From Acidimicrobiaceae bacterium (GTDB lineage Bacteria > Actinomycetota > Acidimicrobiia > Acidimicrobiales > RAAP-2), in contig DAIEHI010000104.1 in assembly GCA_027355725.1 (NCBI GenBank), positions 1-64,000 of the forward strand: a stretch of DNA of 64,000 nucleotides, given 5' to 3'. The stretch's first letter is position 1. Every line of letters starts with the position of its first letter. Shown one piece after another: positions 1 through 9,914 of this stretch. The translations under genes and the position numbers were made by a program. Under the pieces are notes generated by a model. It had not been told where the DNA came from, did not search any database, and was given only the letters and a program-made list of their open reading frames with translations.

Positions 1-94
1 TGATAAGATAGGTCCTCGGTCAGCGACGCTGATCGTGTGGGTCGTCAAGTGGGCGGCTCGCAACGGGACCCCCGACTCATAAGGCAAATACGTT

Positions 95-352
95 ATGGCT
101 GAGAAGCAGCAGATCATCAAGGACTTTCAAGCTCACGCAACAGACACCGGCTCGCCCGAGGTCCAGATCGCGATCTTGACGGACCGGATCTCGCACCTCA
201 CCGAGCACCTCAAGGTTCACAAGGGCGACCATCACACGCGCCGCGGACTGATGAAGCTCATTGGCCAGCGTCGCCGCCTGCTCGATTATGTGCAGCGTGG
301 CAATGTCGAGCGCTATCGCGCTTTGATCGGCCGTCTCGGCATTCGTCGCTAG
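95..352 (+). CDS. rpsO: 30S ribosomal protein S15
   Basis: 85 aa; [48 protein letters not shown] is characteristic of S15; followed by pnp as in many bacteria. Confidence 0.97.
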   Translation: MAEKQQIIKDFQAHATDTGSPEVQIAILTDRISHLTEHLKVHKGDHHTRRGLMKLIGQRRRLLDYVQRGNVERYRALIGRLGIRR

Positions 353-360
353 CCGAGCAT

Positions 361-383
361 GCACGTCGACGCCGTCGACGTGC
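361..383 (+). promoter_or_regulatory. 10-bp perfect hairpin in the rpsO-pnp intergenic region (gcacgtcgac-gcc-gtcgacgtgc)
   Basis: Inverted repeat read directly; followed by a perfect palindrome tccgaggcctcgga (392-405) and ccagtgg/ccactgg (408-414/441-447). Confidence 0.6.
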
Positions 384-487
384 TCAACACATCCGAGGCC
401 TCGGAGGCCAGTGGAGAACACTCGCACGAGCGAGGGTTGCCCACTGGGATCCGGGCGGAGTGTTGCTAATCAAATAGGAGCAATTCC

Positions 488-2938
488 ATGACCGACGCAA
501 TCCGCGTAAGTAGCCCAATCACGGGTACCGATAAGACCCTGAGTTTTGAAGCTGGCCACCTGGCTCAGCTCGCCGACGGAGCGGTGCTCGCTCGAATCGG
601 CGACACCATCCTGCTCGCGACCGTCGCGGCCGCTCGAAATGTCCGCGAGGGTGTGGATTTCTTTCCTCTCACCGTGGACATCGAAGAGCGTGCGTACGCT
701 GCGGGCAAGATTCCCGGCGCCTTCTTTCGCCGTGAAGGCAAGATCTCAGACCAGGCCGTCCTGATCTGTCGCCTGATCGACCGCCCTCTTCGTCCTTCGT
801 TCCCAAAGGGCTTTCGAAATGAAGTGCAGGTCGTAGGCACCGTCTTTAGTGCCGACCAGGAGAACCCGCACGACATCCTCGCCATCAACGCCGCCTCAGC
901 CGCGTTGATGATCTCGGGTATCCCCTTTGACGGACCCATTGGTGCGGTTCGAATGGCGTACACCACCGATGGCGAGTGGGCGCCGCACCCGACCTTCGCC
1001 GAAGGTGATGCGGCCACATTCGAACTCGTCGTCGCCGGTCGAGCGCTCAGTGACTCTTCGGACACCGACATCGCGATCATGATGGTCGAGGCCGGTGGTA
1101 CCGAGGGTTCGTTTGAGAAGTACGCAGACGGTGCACCCAAGGTCAGTGAAGAGGTGCTCTCAGCGGGTCTTGAAGCCTCGAAGCTCTGGATTCGCGAGGC
1201 GATCAACCTCCAGCGCGAACTCGTCAAGGATTTCGTGGCGGCTCGCGGTCCGATCCAGACCATTGACTACAAGCCCGTCCTTGACTACCAGGACGACGTC
1301 TACGCACGCGTTGACGAGGTGGGCACCAAGGCGCTCGCCGAGGCGAACAGTTTCACGACCAAGACCGCCCGCAATGACGCGTTGAGCGCCGCGACGGCTT
1401 CAATCGTCGAGCAGTTGTCGAGTGAGTTCCCCGAGCGCTTGAGCGAGGTCAAGGCGGCGGTCAAGTCCGTTACCAAGAAGCTCGTGCGCAAGCGCATCGT
1501 CGAAGAGGGCGTGCGAATTGACGGCCGCAGTGTCACCGACATCCGACCATTGTCGGCCGAGATCGACCTGTTCCCGATGACTCACGGCTCGGCGCTGTTC
1601 CAGCGCGGTGAGACCCAGGTGGTCAACGTGACGACGCTCGGCATGCCGCGCATGAAGCAGCAGATCGACTCGATCACCCCTGACGAATTCCGTCGGTACA
1701 TGCACCACTACAACTTCCCGCCGTACTCGGTCGGTGAGACCGGGCGCGTCGGTGCACCCAAGCGCCGAGAAGTTGGACACGGCATGCTGGCCGAGCGCGC
1801 ACTCGTACCAGTACTACCGAGCGAGCAGGACTTCGCCTACACCCTTCGAGTGGTTTCAGACGTTATGCAGTCCAACGGCTCTACGTCGATGGCATCGGTG
1901 TGCGGTTCGACACTCTCGCTCATGGCCGCCGGTGTGCCAATCAAGGCGCCGGTCGCGGGTATCGCGATGGGACTTGTCTACGACGAGGGCAAGTACGTGA
2001 CCCTCACTGACATCCTCGGAGCCGAGGATGCATTTGGCGACATGGACTTCAAGGTGGCTGGCACCTCAGACGCGGTGACCGCCCTGCAACTTGACACCAA
2101 GATCGATGGTCTGCCCGCCGATGTGTTGTCCAAGGCACTCGACCAGGCCAAGGTGGCACGTCTCAACATCCTTGAGGTGATCAAGGGAGCCATTGACGAG
2201 CCGCGCGACCACGTGGCCGAAGTGGCACCCAAGATCGTCTCCATGGAGATTCCGATCGACAAGATCGGCGAGGTCATTGGACCGAAGGGCAAGGTCATCA
2301 ACACGCTCCAGCAAGAGACCGGCGCCGACATCGCCGTTGACGATGACGGCGTTGTGGGTACTGTGACCATTGGCGCGAAGGACGGACGTGCGGTCGAGGA
2401 AGCCCGACGCCGCATCTCGCTGATCCTGGACCCTCCCACGGCGGAAGTGGGCGCGGTCTATCAGGGTCGAGTCGTCAACATCGCTAAGTTCGGTGCGTTC
2501 ATCAGCATCATGCCGGGCCGCGACGGTCTCTTGCACATCTCCAAGATGTCCCCGCTCAACGGTGGCAAGCGTATTGGACAAGTCGAAGACGTCGTTGAAT
2601 TGGGACAAGCCCTCGAAGTGAAGGTCGACGACATCGACCCACAGGGCAAGGTGTCTCTGTCTCTCGCTGGTGAGTACGCCGGCATGGAGTCTGAAGAGAG
2701 CGATGCCCCACGCGGTCCTCGCCCTCCTCGAGACAGTAACGACCGCGCGGATCGCGGTGGACGTGAGCGCGGTGGACGTGATCGCGACGCCGCTCCTGCT
2801 TCTAAGTCGAGTTCCTCGTTCGAGGCCGCATTCGAGGCGGAACTGGCCGGGGAGATCGGTGACCTTGGTCCGAGCAGTCCATCGTTCTCTGACGGTGACG
2901 GTGGTGGGCGCCGCAGCCCGCGCCCGCGCCGCCGCTAG
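488..2938 (+). CDS. pnp: Polyribonucleotide nucleotidyltransferase (PNPase)
   Basis: 816 aa; RNase PH-like repeats, KH (IPIDKIGEVIGPKGKVINTLQQETGADI) and S1 (GAVYQGRVVNIAKFGAFISIMPGRDGLLHIS) domains; Arg/Gly-rich C-terminal tail. Confidence 0.97.
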   Translation: MTDAIRVSSPITGTDKTLSFEAGHLAQLADGAVLARIGDTILLATVAAARNVREGVDFFPLTVDIEERAYAAGKIPGAFFRREGKISDQAVLICRLIDRPLRPSFPKGFRNEVQVVGTVFSADQENPHDILAINAASAALMISGIPFDGPIGAVRMAYTTDGEWAPHPTFAEGDAATFELVVAGRALSDSSDTDIAIMMVEAGGTEGSFEKYADGAPKVSEEVLSAGLEASKLWIREAINLQRELVKDFVAARGPIQTIDYKPVLDYQDDVYARVDEVGTKALAEANSFTTKTARNDALSAATASIVEQLSSEFPERLSEVKAAVKSVTKKLVRKRIVEEGVRIDGRSVTDIRPLSAEIDLFPMTHGSALFQRGETQVVNVTTLGMPRMKQQIDSITPDEFRRYMHHYNFPPYSVGETGRVGAPKRREVGHGMLAERALVPVLPSEQDFAYTLRVVSDVMQSNGSTSMASVCGSTLSLMAAGVPIKAPVAGIAMGLVYDEGKYVTLTDILGAEDAFGDMDFKVAGTSDAVTALQLDTKIDGLPADVLSKALDQAKVARLNILEVIKGAIDEPRDHVAEVAPKIVSMEIPIDKIGEVIGPKGKVINTLQQETGADIAVDDDGVVGTVTIGAKDGRAVEEARRRISLILDPPTAEVGAVYQGRVVNIAKFGAFISIMPGRDGLLHISKMSPLNGGKRIGQVEDVVELGQALEVKVDDIDPQGKVSLSLAGEYAGMESEESDAPRGPRPPRDSNDRADRGGRERGGRDRDAAPASKSSSSFEAAFEAELAGEIGDLGPSSPSFSDGDGGGRRSPRPRRR

Positions 2939-2946
2939 TCCGTAGG

Positions 2947-2997
2947 GGCCGTGTCACTCAGTCGCTCAGGCTGTGTGGCACGGCCTCATCTTTTTTT
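2947..2997 (+). terminator. Rho-independent terminator downstream of pnp
   Basis: ggccgtgtcac ... gtggcacggcc stem (one G-T wobble) followed by tcatcttttttt. Confidence 0.75.
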
Positions 2998-3011
2998 CGT
3001 AGCGTAGGGCG

Positions 3012-5693
3012 ATGCAATCGTCGCCAGCGTCCAGCCCTTGGTGGCGACCGCTTGACCTGAGCGACCGGCGAGCGCTGGCGTTCATGGTGGCGCTACCCAC
3101 TTTTTTGTTCGTCATGCCGGCGCTCTTCGGTCACCCGGCGATCGCCCAAGACAATCTGATCCAGAACTTCCCGTTGCGTGTACTCACCGGTCAGCAATTG
3201 GCGAGCGGTCACCTGCCTCTGTTGAATCCGCTCGCGGACTCAGGCACACCTCTGCTCGGTGGCATGAACGCCGGTTCGTTCTTTCCGCTGACGTTCCTGT
3301 TCGTGGTCCTACCAGGGGTCGCATCGTGGGTGCTCAACCTCATCGCCGTCTACGTCGCCGCGGCACTCGGGGTGTTCGCGCTTCTTCGCTGGCATGGGAT
3401 TCGTACCTTTGCGGCGTTGGTGGCGAGCACGGTGTACGCGTACAGCGGAGCGATGATCGGCCAACTCGTGCACTTAGGCGTGGTGCAGGGCTACGCGATG
3501 CTGCCCTGGGCGATGCTCGTGATGCTCTCGCTCGCCGACGTACTCGAGCGCGAGACGGCATCATCGTGGCGCGTTCGACTGCGGGCGCTGGTGCCGGGTG
3601 TTGCAGGTCTCGGGTTGCTATGGGGACTCACGTTCTTGAGTGGCGAGCCTCGCGCCATTGCCGAGATGCAGTTACTGCTCTTGGTGGTGGGTCCGGCTGT
3701 ATTGATCTTTCGAAGCCCCTGGCAACCAACATCGTGGTCGAATCGTGTGACCTACGTGTTGAGCGTAGGCATTGCAATGGCGTGGGGCGTGATGATCGGC
3801 CTCGCCCAGTTGGTGACTGGCTGGGCGTTTATTAATCAGTCCCAGCGCACTGGACTGACCTACGCCTGGTACGGAGCAGGTTCGCTCGGGGTTCGATGGA
3901 CGAGTCTGTTGCTCATCCCTGACCTCTTCGGCGGCAATGGGATGCTGCACCAGCCGGCGTACTTCGTCAACTACAACCTGCCCGAGGTGACCGGGTACGC
4001 GGGAGTGGTCGCACTGGTCGCACTGGCTGCGTACCTGTCGCGACTCACCCGGCGCGGCTGGCGCGGCGAAGAACGAAAGTGGATGGCCTACTTCGCACTC
4101 GTCGTCGTCGGGCTTTTCGCGTCCTGGGGGAACTTCACGCCGGCCGGTCATCTCTTTCAAGCCATCCCGCTCTATGGCAGCACGCGTCTACAGAGTAGAA
4201 ACATCATCTTGGTGGACTTCGGCGTTGCGGTATTGCTCGGTTGGTTCCTCCAGCGCCTGAGTGAACGAGACTTCGCCGGCGCAGGTCTCATTGGCCGACG
4301 CAAGTGGATCACCTTGTCGCCGGTGATTCTCACAGCAGCGCTCTCGGCGGGCATGATGCTCTTCAGCACCCAGATCATCTCGTGGATCTTGAAGGGGAAT
4401 CCCGTCAATGGACTGCAGTACTTCGAACGTCCGACATTGACGTTGCATCTGATCATCGCGGTGTCGGTGTTCTGGTTGTTGTGGCGTCGATTAGATCGCG
4501 CGAGGTTGCTCAGGTGGCTGACCATCGTGATCGCGGCGGACCTGGTCGTCTTCTCGGTCTTTTGTGCCGACGGTTTCCTATCGGGTCACGCGAACATCGA
4601 ACCCTCTCGTGCTGCGGTGGCCGCCCAGATCGGAGCTGAGGGGCGCTTTGCGCTGGTAGATCCGTCGGGTGCGAACCATTACATGTTCCAAGACCTCGGG
4701 GGAGCCAACCTCAACGTCTTCACCAAGATCCCGAGCGTGCAGGGCTACGGGTCACTGATCGACCAGCTCTACGGCGCGGTCACCGACACGCATCCGCTCT
4801 ACAGCCTTGACGGCTGTCAACTGGCGAAGGGTGTGTACCACCAATTGCGCCTGGCGTCGGTGGTCATCTCGCATGACAAGTTAGCGGCGTTGGTGACGCC
4901 CAGCACGACCGTGCCCACACCGTGCGTGGCCAATCTGCGTTCTACGAGTCAACGTCGGTACTTTGGTCAGTCGATGTCGGTTGGGTCGGTCAGCATCACG
5001 GGGGAACGCGGCGCACCCGTGGCGTCGGGTGAAGTTGTCGCTTGGCTACTTGATGCGAGAAACCAGCCGATGGGAAAGCCGGTGAGCGAAGTTGGCGCGC
5101 CGACAATGACGTTCCACTTTGGTGTGAACTCAGGTGCGGCAGGCGTGCTCATCAGTGCGTCTGATGGCGCGCTCATTACTTCAACGACTGTACGAGTCAG
5201 AGATTCGACCCAGAGTTACCAACTGGACTCGCCGTTTCAAGAGGCGCTGTCCTCTGATGCGTGGCGACTGGTGAAGGTGGAGGGTCCACTGTCATATTTT
5301 CGTGCGACGTCTGTTCGAGCGAGTGCGTGGTTGGGTTCGCACGCGTCGACTTCGCGCATCACCGCCATTCGAGACGCCGCCTGGGGCGACGCGTGGGTCA
5401 CGGTGCACGCCACACATCCGACGGTGCTCAAGCACTCAATGGGATGGATTCCTGGCTGGCGTGCGACGGGTCACAACAACGTTACGGGTGCGACAATTGC
5501 ACTGCACGTGGTGCGTTCAGGGCTGATCCAACAGGTCATCGTCCCCCCAGGGGACTGGACAGTGCACTTCCATTACCATGCGCCGCATATCGCGCTCGGA
5601 CTGATTGGCTCCTTCGTTGGTGGTGTCGCAATGCTCGCAGCGTGGGTGGCCATGTGGACTCGGCTGCGGCGAAGGCCAAAAGCAAAAAGCTAG
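3012..5693 (+). CDS. YfhO-like large multi-pass membrane protein
   Basis: 893 aa, many hydrophobic segments; N-terminal PLRVLTGQQLASGHLPLLNPLADSGTPLLGGMNAGSFFPLT resembles the YfhO family. Confidence 0.65.
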   Translation: MQSSPASSPWWRPLDLSDRRALAFMVALPTFLFVMPALFGHPAIAQDNLIQNFPLRVLTGQQLASGHLPLLNPLADSGTPLLGGMNAGSFFPLTFLFVVLPGVASWVLNLIAVYVAAALGVFALLRWHGIRTFAALVASTVYAYSGAMIGQLVHLGVVQGYAMLPWAMLVMLSLADVLERETASSWRVRLRALVPGVAGLGLLWGLTFLSGEPRAIAEMQLLLLVVGPAVLIFRSPWQPTSWSNRVTYVLSVGIAMAWGVMIGLAQLVTGWAFINQSQRTGLTYAWYGAGSLGVRWTSLLLIPDLFGGNGMLHQPAYFVNYNLPEVTGYAGVVALVALAAYLSRLTRRGWRGEERKWMAYFALVVVGLFASWGNFTPAGHLFQAIPLYGSTRLQSRNIILVDFGVAVLLGWFLQRLSERDFAGAGLIGRRKWITLSPVILTAALSAGMMLFSTQIISWILKGNPVNGLQYFERPTLTLHLIIAVSVFWLLWRRLDRARLLRWLTIVIAADLVVFSVFCADGFLSGHANIEPSRAAVAAQIGAEGRFALVDPSGANHYMFQDLGGANLNVFTKIPSVQGYGSLIDQLYGAVTDTHPLYSLDGCQLAKGVYHQLRLASVVISHDKLAALVTPSTTVPTPCVANLRSTSQRRYFGQSMSVGSVSITGERGAPVASGEVVAWLLDARNQPMGKPVSEVGAPTMTFHFGVNSGAAGVLISASDGALITSTTVRVRDSTQSYQLDSPFQEALSSDAWRLVKVEGPLSYFRATSVRASAWLGSHASTSRITAIRDAAWGDAWVTVHATHPTVLKHSMGWIPGWRATGHNNVTGATIALHVVRSGLIQQVIVPPGDWTVHFHYHAPHIALGLIGSFVGGVAMLAAWVAMWTRLRRRPKAKS

Positions 5694-5702
5694 GGTTGCA
5701 CC

Positions 5703-6473
5703 ATGAAGCGGGTAGCGATTGTCGGCGGCGCGGGTCGCATGGGTCAGGCCATGGCCGAGGGCCTTGGGGCCTTGGCGGACGTGCAGGTAGTGGCGCTCAT
5801 CGACACCCACAAGCCCGGCGACGCCTTTGGTGCACGCTACGAGCGATCATTGAGCGACGTGGACCCTTCTACGCTCGACGTGGTCGTCGACTTCTCCAAC
5901 CCAGAGGGCGTTGTTAGTTCTGCGAATTGGTGCGCGACCAATGCCCGCGGTCTGGTCGTGGGAGCGACGGGGCTTGACTCGGCTCAGATGGCGAGCGTCG
6001 AGGCGGCGAGCATGCGCACCGGGGTCATCATGGCCTCGAACTACTCACTCGGTGCGGCACTCTCCGAGCGGTTTGCCGCCATGGCCGCGCAGTACTTCCC
6101 CCGTGTCGAGATCATTGAGCTGCACCACGACAAGAAGGTTGATGCGCCGTCGGGCACGTCACTGACCAGTGCTCACGCAATTGTCGACGCCCGTCGGCGT
6201 GCCGGACTTGAGCCGCTCGGCGAACCCACTCAACGATTCACATTGCCAGGGACTCGCGGTGGGGATGCGGGAGATGGGGTGAGAATCCACTCCGTTCGCC
6301 TCCCGGGACTCGTGGCGCATCAAGAGATCATCTTCGGTGGACCTGGTGAAGGCCTCACAATTCGCCATGATTCATTCGATCGAGCGAGTTTCGTCCAGGG
6401 TGTCGCGCTCGCAGTTCGAGCCGTTTCCTCCTCGGCGAGGCTCACGATCGGCATCGAAACGCTCCTCGAATGA
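5703..6473 (+). CDS. dapB: 4-hydroxy-tetrahydrodipicolinate reductase
   Basis: GGAGRMGQAMAEGL nucleotide-binding motif; ELHHDKKVDAPSGTSL DapB signature. Confidence 0.95.
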   Translation: MKRVAIVGGAGRMGQAMAEGLGALADVQVVALIDTHKPGDAFGARYERSLSDVDPSTLDVVVDFSNPEGVVSSANWCATNARGLVVGATGLDSAQMASVEAASMRTGVIMASNYSLGAALSERFAAMAAQYFPRVEIIELHHDKKVDAPSGTSLTSAHAIVDARRRAGLEPLGEPTQRFTLPGTRGGDAGDGVRIHSVRLPGLVAHQEIIFGGPGEGLTIRHDSFDRASFVQGVALAVRAVSSSARLTIGIETLLE

Positions 6474-6518
6474 TCGGACCGTTTCGGACGAACGAGGAAT
6501 GACTGGTAGTTTCATACT

Positions 6519-7415
6519 ATGAATTCACCTCGCTTCGGCTCGGTCCTCACGGCCATGGTGACTCCCTTCGGGCCTGATGGTTCCGTTGATTTTGGGGTTG
6601 CGAGCGATCTCGCCCGATTTCTGGTCGATCAAGGCAGCGACGGCCTGGTCATCGCGGGCTCGACCGGTGAGGGCGGATCACTCGACGATGACGAGAAGTT
6701 GGCGCTGTTCTCGTGCGTGGCTGAGAGTGTGACGGTGCCGGTCTTGGCGGGTACGTCCTCATCCAACACCTCGCATTCAATCGCCTTGACCACCAAGGCC
6801 GAGGCGACCGGCGTCGCAGGTATCCTCGCAACAACGCCAGCGTACGCACGCCCCAATCAACAGGGCATTGCGGGCCATCTCGGCGCCATCGCCGAGAGCA
6901 CGTCACTGCCGGTGATGCTCTATGACATACCCGTGCGCACCGGTCGAAAGATTGAAAGTGACACCACCATTGCACTGGTGCGTCAGCACTCGAACATCGT
7001 GGCGCTGAAGGACGCGTCGGGGGACCTCGTCTCGGCCGCGCACACCAAAGCGGTGCTCGGTGATGCACTTGATCTCTACAGCGGCGACGACAGCATGTTG
7101 CTGGCGTTCATGGCCATCGGCGCGGTCGGCATCGTGTCGGTCGCGGCTCACTGGGCCGGCCCAGAGTTCGCGGCGCTCGTTCGCGCCGTCAACGCGGGCG
7201 ACTGGAGTGAGGCGCGCGCCATCAACGAACGGCTCTACGAGAGTTACGATTTCGAGAGCACGCCGCAGTATCCGAACCCTATGCCCTCCAAGGCCGCGCT
7301 TCGTGCGCTCGAATTCAACGTGGGGGAGTGTCGGTATCCCCTTGGCCCCGGCGACAAAGTCCTTGACGCTACGGCGTCAAAGGTAGTCGACAGACTGCGC
7401 TCGCATCGTGGCTAA
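6519..7415 (+). CDS. dapA: 4-hydroxy-tetrahydrodipicolinate synthase
   Basis: GSTGEGGSL, YDIPVRTG, ALKDASGD motifs of DapA. Confidence 0.95.
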   Translation: MNSPRFGSVLTAMVTPFGPDGSVDFGVASDLARFLVDQGSDGLVIAGSTGEGGSLDDDEKLALFSCVAESVTVPVLAGTSSSNTSHSIALTTKAEATGVAGILATTPAYARPNQQGIAGHLGAIAESTSLPVMLYDIPVRTGRKIESDTTIALVRQHSNIVALKDASGDLVSAAHTKAVLGDALDLYSGDDSMLLAFMAIGAVGIVSVAAHWAGPEFAALVRAVNAGDWSEARAINERLYESYDFESTPQYPNPMPSKAALRALEFNVGECRYPLGPGDKVLDATASKVVDRLRSHRG

Positions 7416-9069
7416 GGAATCAGTCCGAGTCACGTTCTTAGGCGGACTCGGTGAGATAGGGCGCAATTGTCTCGCGATCGAACAAGACGGCCGCATCGTG
7501 GTCGTCGACGCAGGGCTCATGTTCCCCGAGCCGAACATGTACGGCGTCGACATCATCCTGCCGGACTTTCGCTGGCTGATCGAGCGACGTGACCGGGTTG
7601 ACGCGATCGTGCTCACCCATGGTCACGAAGACCACACCGGAGCGCTGCGGTACCTCGTGAAGGACATCAACGTCCCCATCTACGGATCGGCGCTGACTCT
7701 CGGTTTCGCTCGCCATCGTCTGAGTGAGGCCAAAGTCACTAAGGACCTCACGTTCATCGAGGTCGCTGATGGAGAGCGTCGTCGCATCGGGCCCTTCGAT
7801 GTCGAGTTCATCCCGGTGACACACTCGGTACCGAGCGCCTACTCGCTGGCGTTTCGAACCAAGGTCGGCATCATTGTCCACTCAGGCGACTTCAAGCTCG
7901 ACCTCACCCCCATTGATGGACGTCGAACGGACATCGCGCGTCTCGCGGCTCTAGGCGACGAGGGCGTGGCGTTGTTGCTGTGCGACTCCACGAACGCCGA
8001 GGAGCCCGGTTTCACCGCTTCGGAGCGCACGGTCGGTGGCGCGCTGCGTCGCCTCTTCCTCGAACGACCCACGCGAAGAATGGTGGTTGCGTGTTTCGCA
8101 AGCCATATCCATCGCGTCCAACAGATCATCGACGTCGCGCTCGAACAGAACCGCAAGATCGCGCTCATGGGTCGCTCCATGGAAGCCAACGTGAAACTCG
8201 CTCGCAAGCTGCACATCCTTCGAGTCGAGACGTCTGATTTCATTGACATTGAGAATGTGGACAGTTACGACCCGGGCGAGGTGTGCGTGATTTGCACGGG
8301 CAGCCAGGGTGAGCCCCTCGCAGCACTGTCCAAACTCTCAAGGGGTGACGCGCGCAACTTCAAAGTGGGTGCAGACGACACCGTCATTCTCAGTTCACAT
8401 CCCATCCCCGGCAACGAATGGTCGGTTGGGCGAGTGATCGATGATCTGCACCGGGCGGGGACTGAAGTGATCCACTCCGGCAACGAACCCGTGCACGCCT
8501 CGGGTCACGCGCGCCAGGGTGAACTGCGCACGTATCACCAACTAGTGCGTCCACGAAACTTTGTCCCGGTTCACGGTGAATACCGCCACATGGTCCATCA
8601 CGCGGATCTAGCGCTCACCATGGGGCTCACCGAGAAGCACATCTTGATCTGCGAAGACGGTGACCAGGTGGAGGTGAGCGCCGCGGGTATTCGCCGTGCG
8701 GGTCAGGTGCCCGCCGGATTCCACTACATCGACGGAAGCGCCGGGGACCTCGACGAGCGACCGCTCGAGGAGCGGCGAATGCTCGCAGAGTACGGGGTCC
8801 TGCAGTTCTCGGCCGGTATTGACGGCGAACGCGGCACGATTGTCCAACCAGTACGGATCAGTGCGCGTGGCTGGTTCGAGGGTGAGCACGACAAGGTGCT
8901 GTTGGATTCGGTGACGGCTGCGGTGCGTGACGCCCTGCAGGCCGCGCTTCGTGATGGTGACCGCGACCCTGGTTCACTCAACAAAGTCGCCCAACGCGCT
9001 GCGGGTCGCCTGCTCGGACAGAAATATCGTCGACAGCCGGTGCTGCTCGCGGCGGTCGTGGTCTTTTAG
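7408..9069 (+). CDS. rnj: Ribonuclease J
   Basis: 553 aa; FLGGLGEIGRNC, LTHGHEDHTGAL metallo-beta-lactamase motifs, beta-CASP region and VPVHGEYRH. Confidence 0.95.
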   Translation: MAKESVRVTFLGGLGEIGRNCLAIEQDGRIVVVDAGLMFPEPNMYGVDIILPDFRWLIERRDRVDAIVLTHGHEDHTGALRYLVKDINVPIYGSALTLGFARHRLSEAKVTKDLTFIEVADGERRRIGPFDVEFIPVTHSVPSAYSLAFRTKVGIIVHSGDFKLDLTPIDGRRTDIARLAALGDEGVALLLCDSTNAEEPGFTASERTVGGALRRLFLERPTRRMVVACFASHIHRVQQIIDVALEQNRKIALMGRSMEANVKLARKLHILRVETSDFIDIENVDSYDPGEVCVICTGSQGEPLAALSKLSRGDARNFKVGADDTVILSSHPIPGNEWSVGRVIDDLHRAGTEVIHSGNEPVHASGHARQGELRTYHQLVRPRNFVPVHGEYRHMVHHADLALTMGLTEKHILICEDGDQVEVSAAGIRRAGQVPAGFHYIDGSAGDLDERPLEERRMLAEYGVLQFSAGIDGERGTIVQPVRISARGWFEGEHDKVLLDSVTAAVRDALQAALRDGDRDPGSLNKVAQRAAGRLLGQKYRRQPVLLAAVVVF

Positions 9070-9914
9070 TTCTCGCTCTTGTCGGGTTCGCCGTGATCAG
9101 CGTTGGTACGCCCAGCGCGCCAGAACGCCTTTGAACTGATGTACTGATCATCGAGGCCCCGATCGAGCAGTGCACTTCGCACGGCTCGAAGCGTCGAGAA
9201 CTCGCCGAACAGGTATGCGTGGCCCTGGTCTTGAGGGAATTCAAAGGCGGCGAGGCCGTTCAAGAGACCCGCTGGATCGTTCTTCGCGCGTCCTCGACGA
9301 TCGACGAAGATGCCGGTGATGCCGATGCCTTCGTCGAACGAAGCAGTCAGCGCGTCGTCGTCGTGGTCGATCTCGACGATGAAGATCGCGCGACCCGGCG
9401 CCTCGATGCTCTGGGCCATTCGATAGAAGGCGCCCAACCCACTTGCGTCGCCAACAAAGACGTGCCAGTCAGCGTCGGGGTCGAGGATGATCTTGCCGCG
9501 CGGACCAACCACGTCCACCAGGTCTCCGGGTTGGGCGTGGCGAGCCCAGGTACAGCCCGGGCCGTCGTGATCGGTCGTGACCCACAGGGTGAGCGTCCCG
9601 GCATCCTCGTCGACGAAGCGCACGGAGTAGCGACGCCGGATGAACTTGCCCGATGAGTCAAGGACGCGGACCATGATGTCATTGCCGGCCACCCCCGCGA
9701 GCGAGGGGTCGCCTTGAAGAGTGACTTCGGCGATCGAGGTGCTGAGCTGGCGTGTTGAGACCACTTGAGCGACGCTGGCGCTGACGCCGAGGCGTGCAGC
9801 GAGTTCGAGTGTTGAGTCATCGGCGAGAGAGTTCACTTTCGCAGCATAATTTGCCTGGCGCACACTACGAACCCATGTTCGGTAAGTTGGATGGTTGTGG
9901 CAGCCGCACGACAC
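9066..9914 (-). CDS. Siderophore-interacting protein family (FAD-binding, SIP-like)
   Basis: RRYSVRFVD, WARHAQPGDLVDVVGPRGK, HVFVGDASGLGAF; true start may lie downstream of the ORF start because it overlaps ftsK. Confidence 0.8.
   Translation of the reverse strand: MSCGCHNHPTYRTWVRSVRQANYAAKVNSLADDSTLELAARLGVSASVAQVVSTRQLSTSIAEVTLQGDPSLAGVAGNDIMVRVLDSSGKFIRRRYSVRFVDEDAGTLTLWVTTDHDGPGCTWARHAQPGDLVDVVGPRGKIILDPDADWHVFVGDASGLGAFYRMAQSIEAPGRAIFIVEIDHDDDALTASFDEGIGITGIFVDRRGRAKNDPAGLLNGLAAFEFPQDQGHAYLFGEFSTLRAVRSALLDRGLDDQYISSKAFWRAGRTNADHGEPDKSEN

Noticed and set aside
565-1263. Long antisense ORF (232 aa) inside pnp
   Set aside because: High-GC codon-position artefact opposite a clear pnp reading frame; no recognisable domain.
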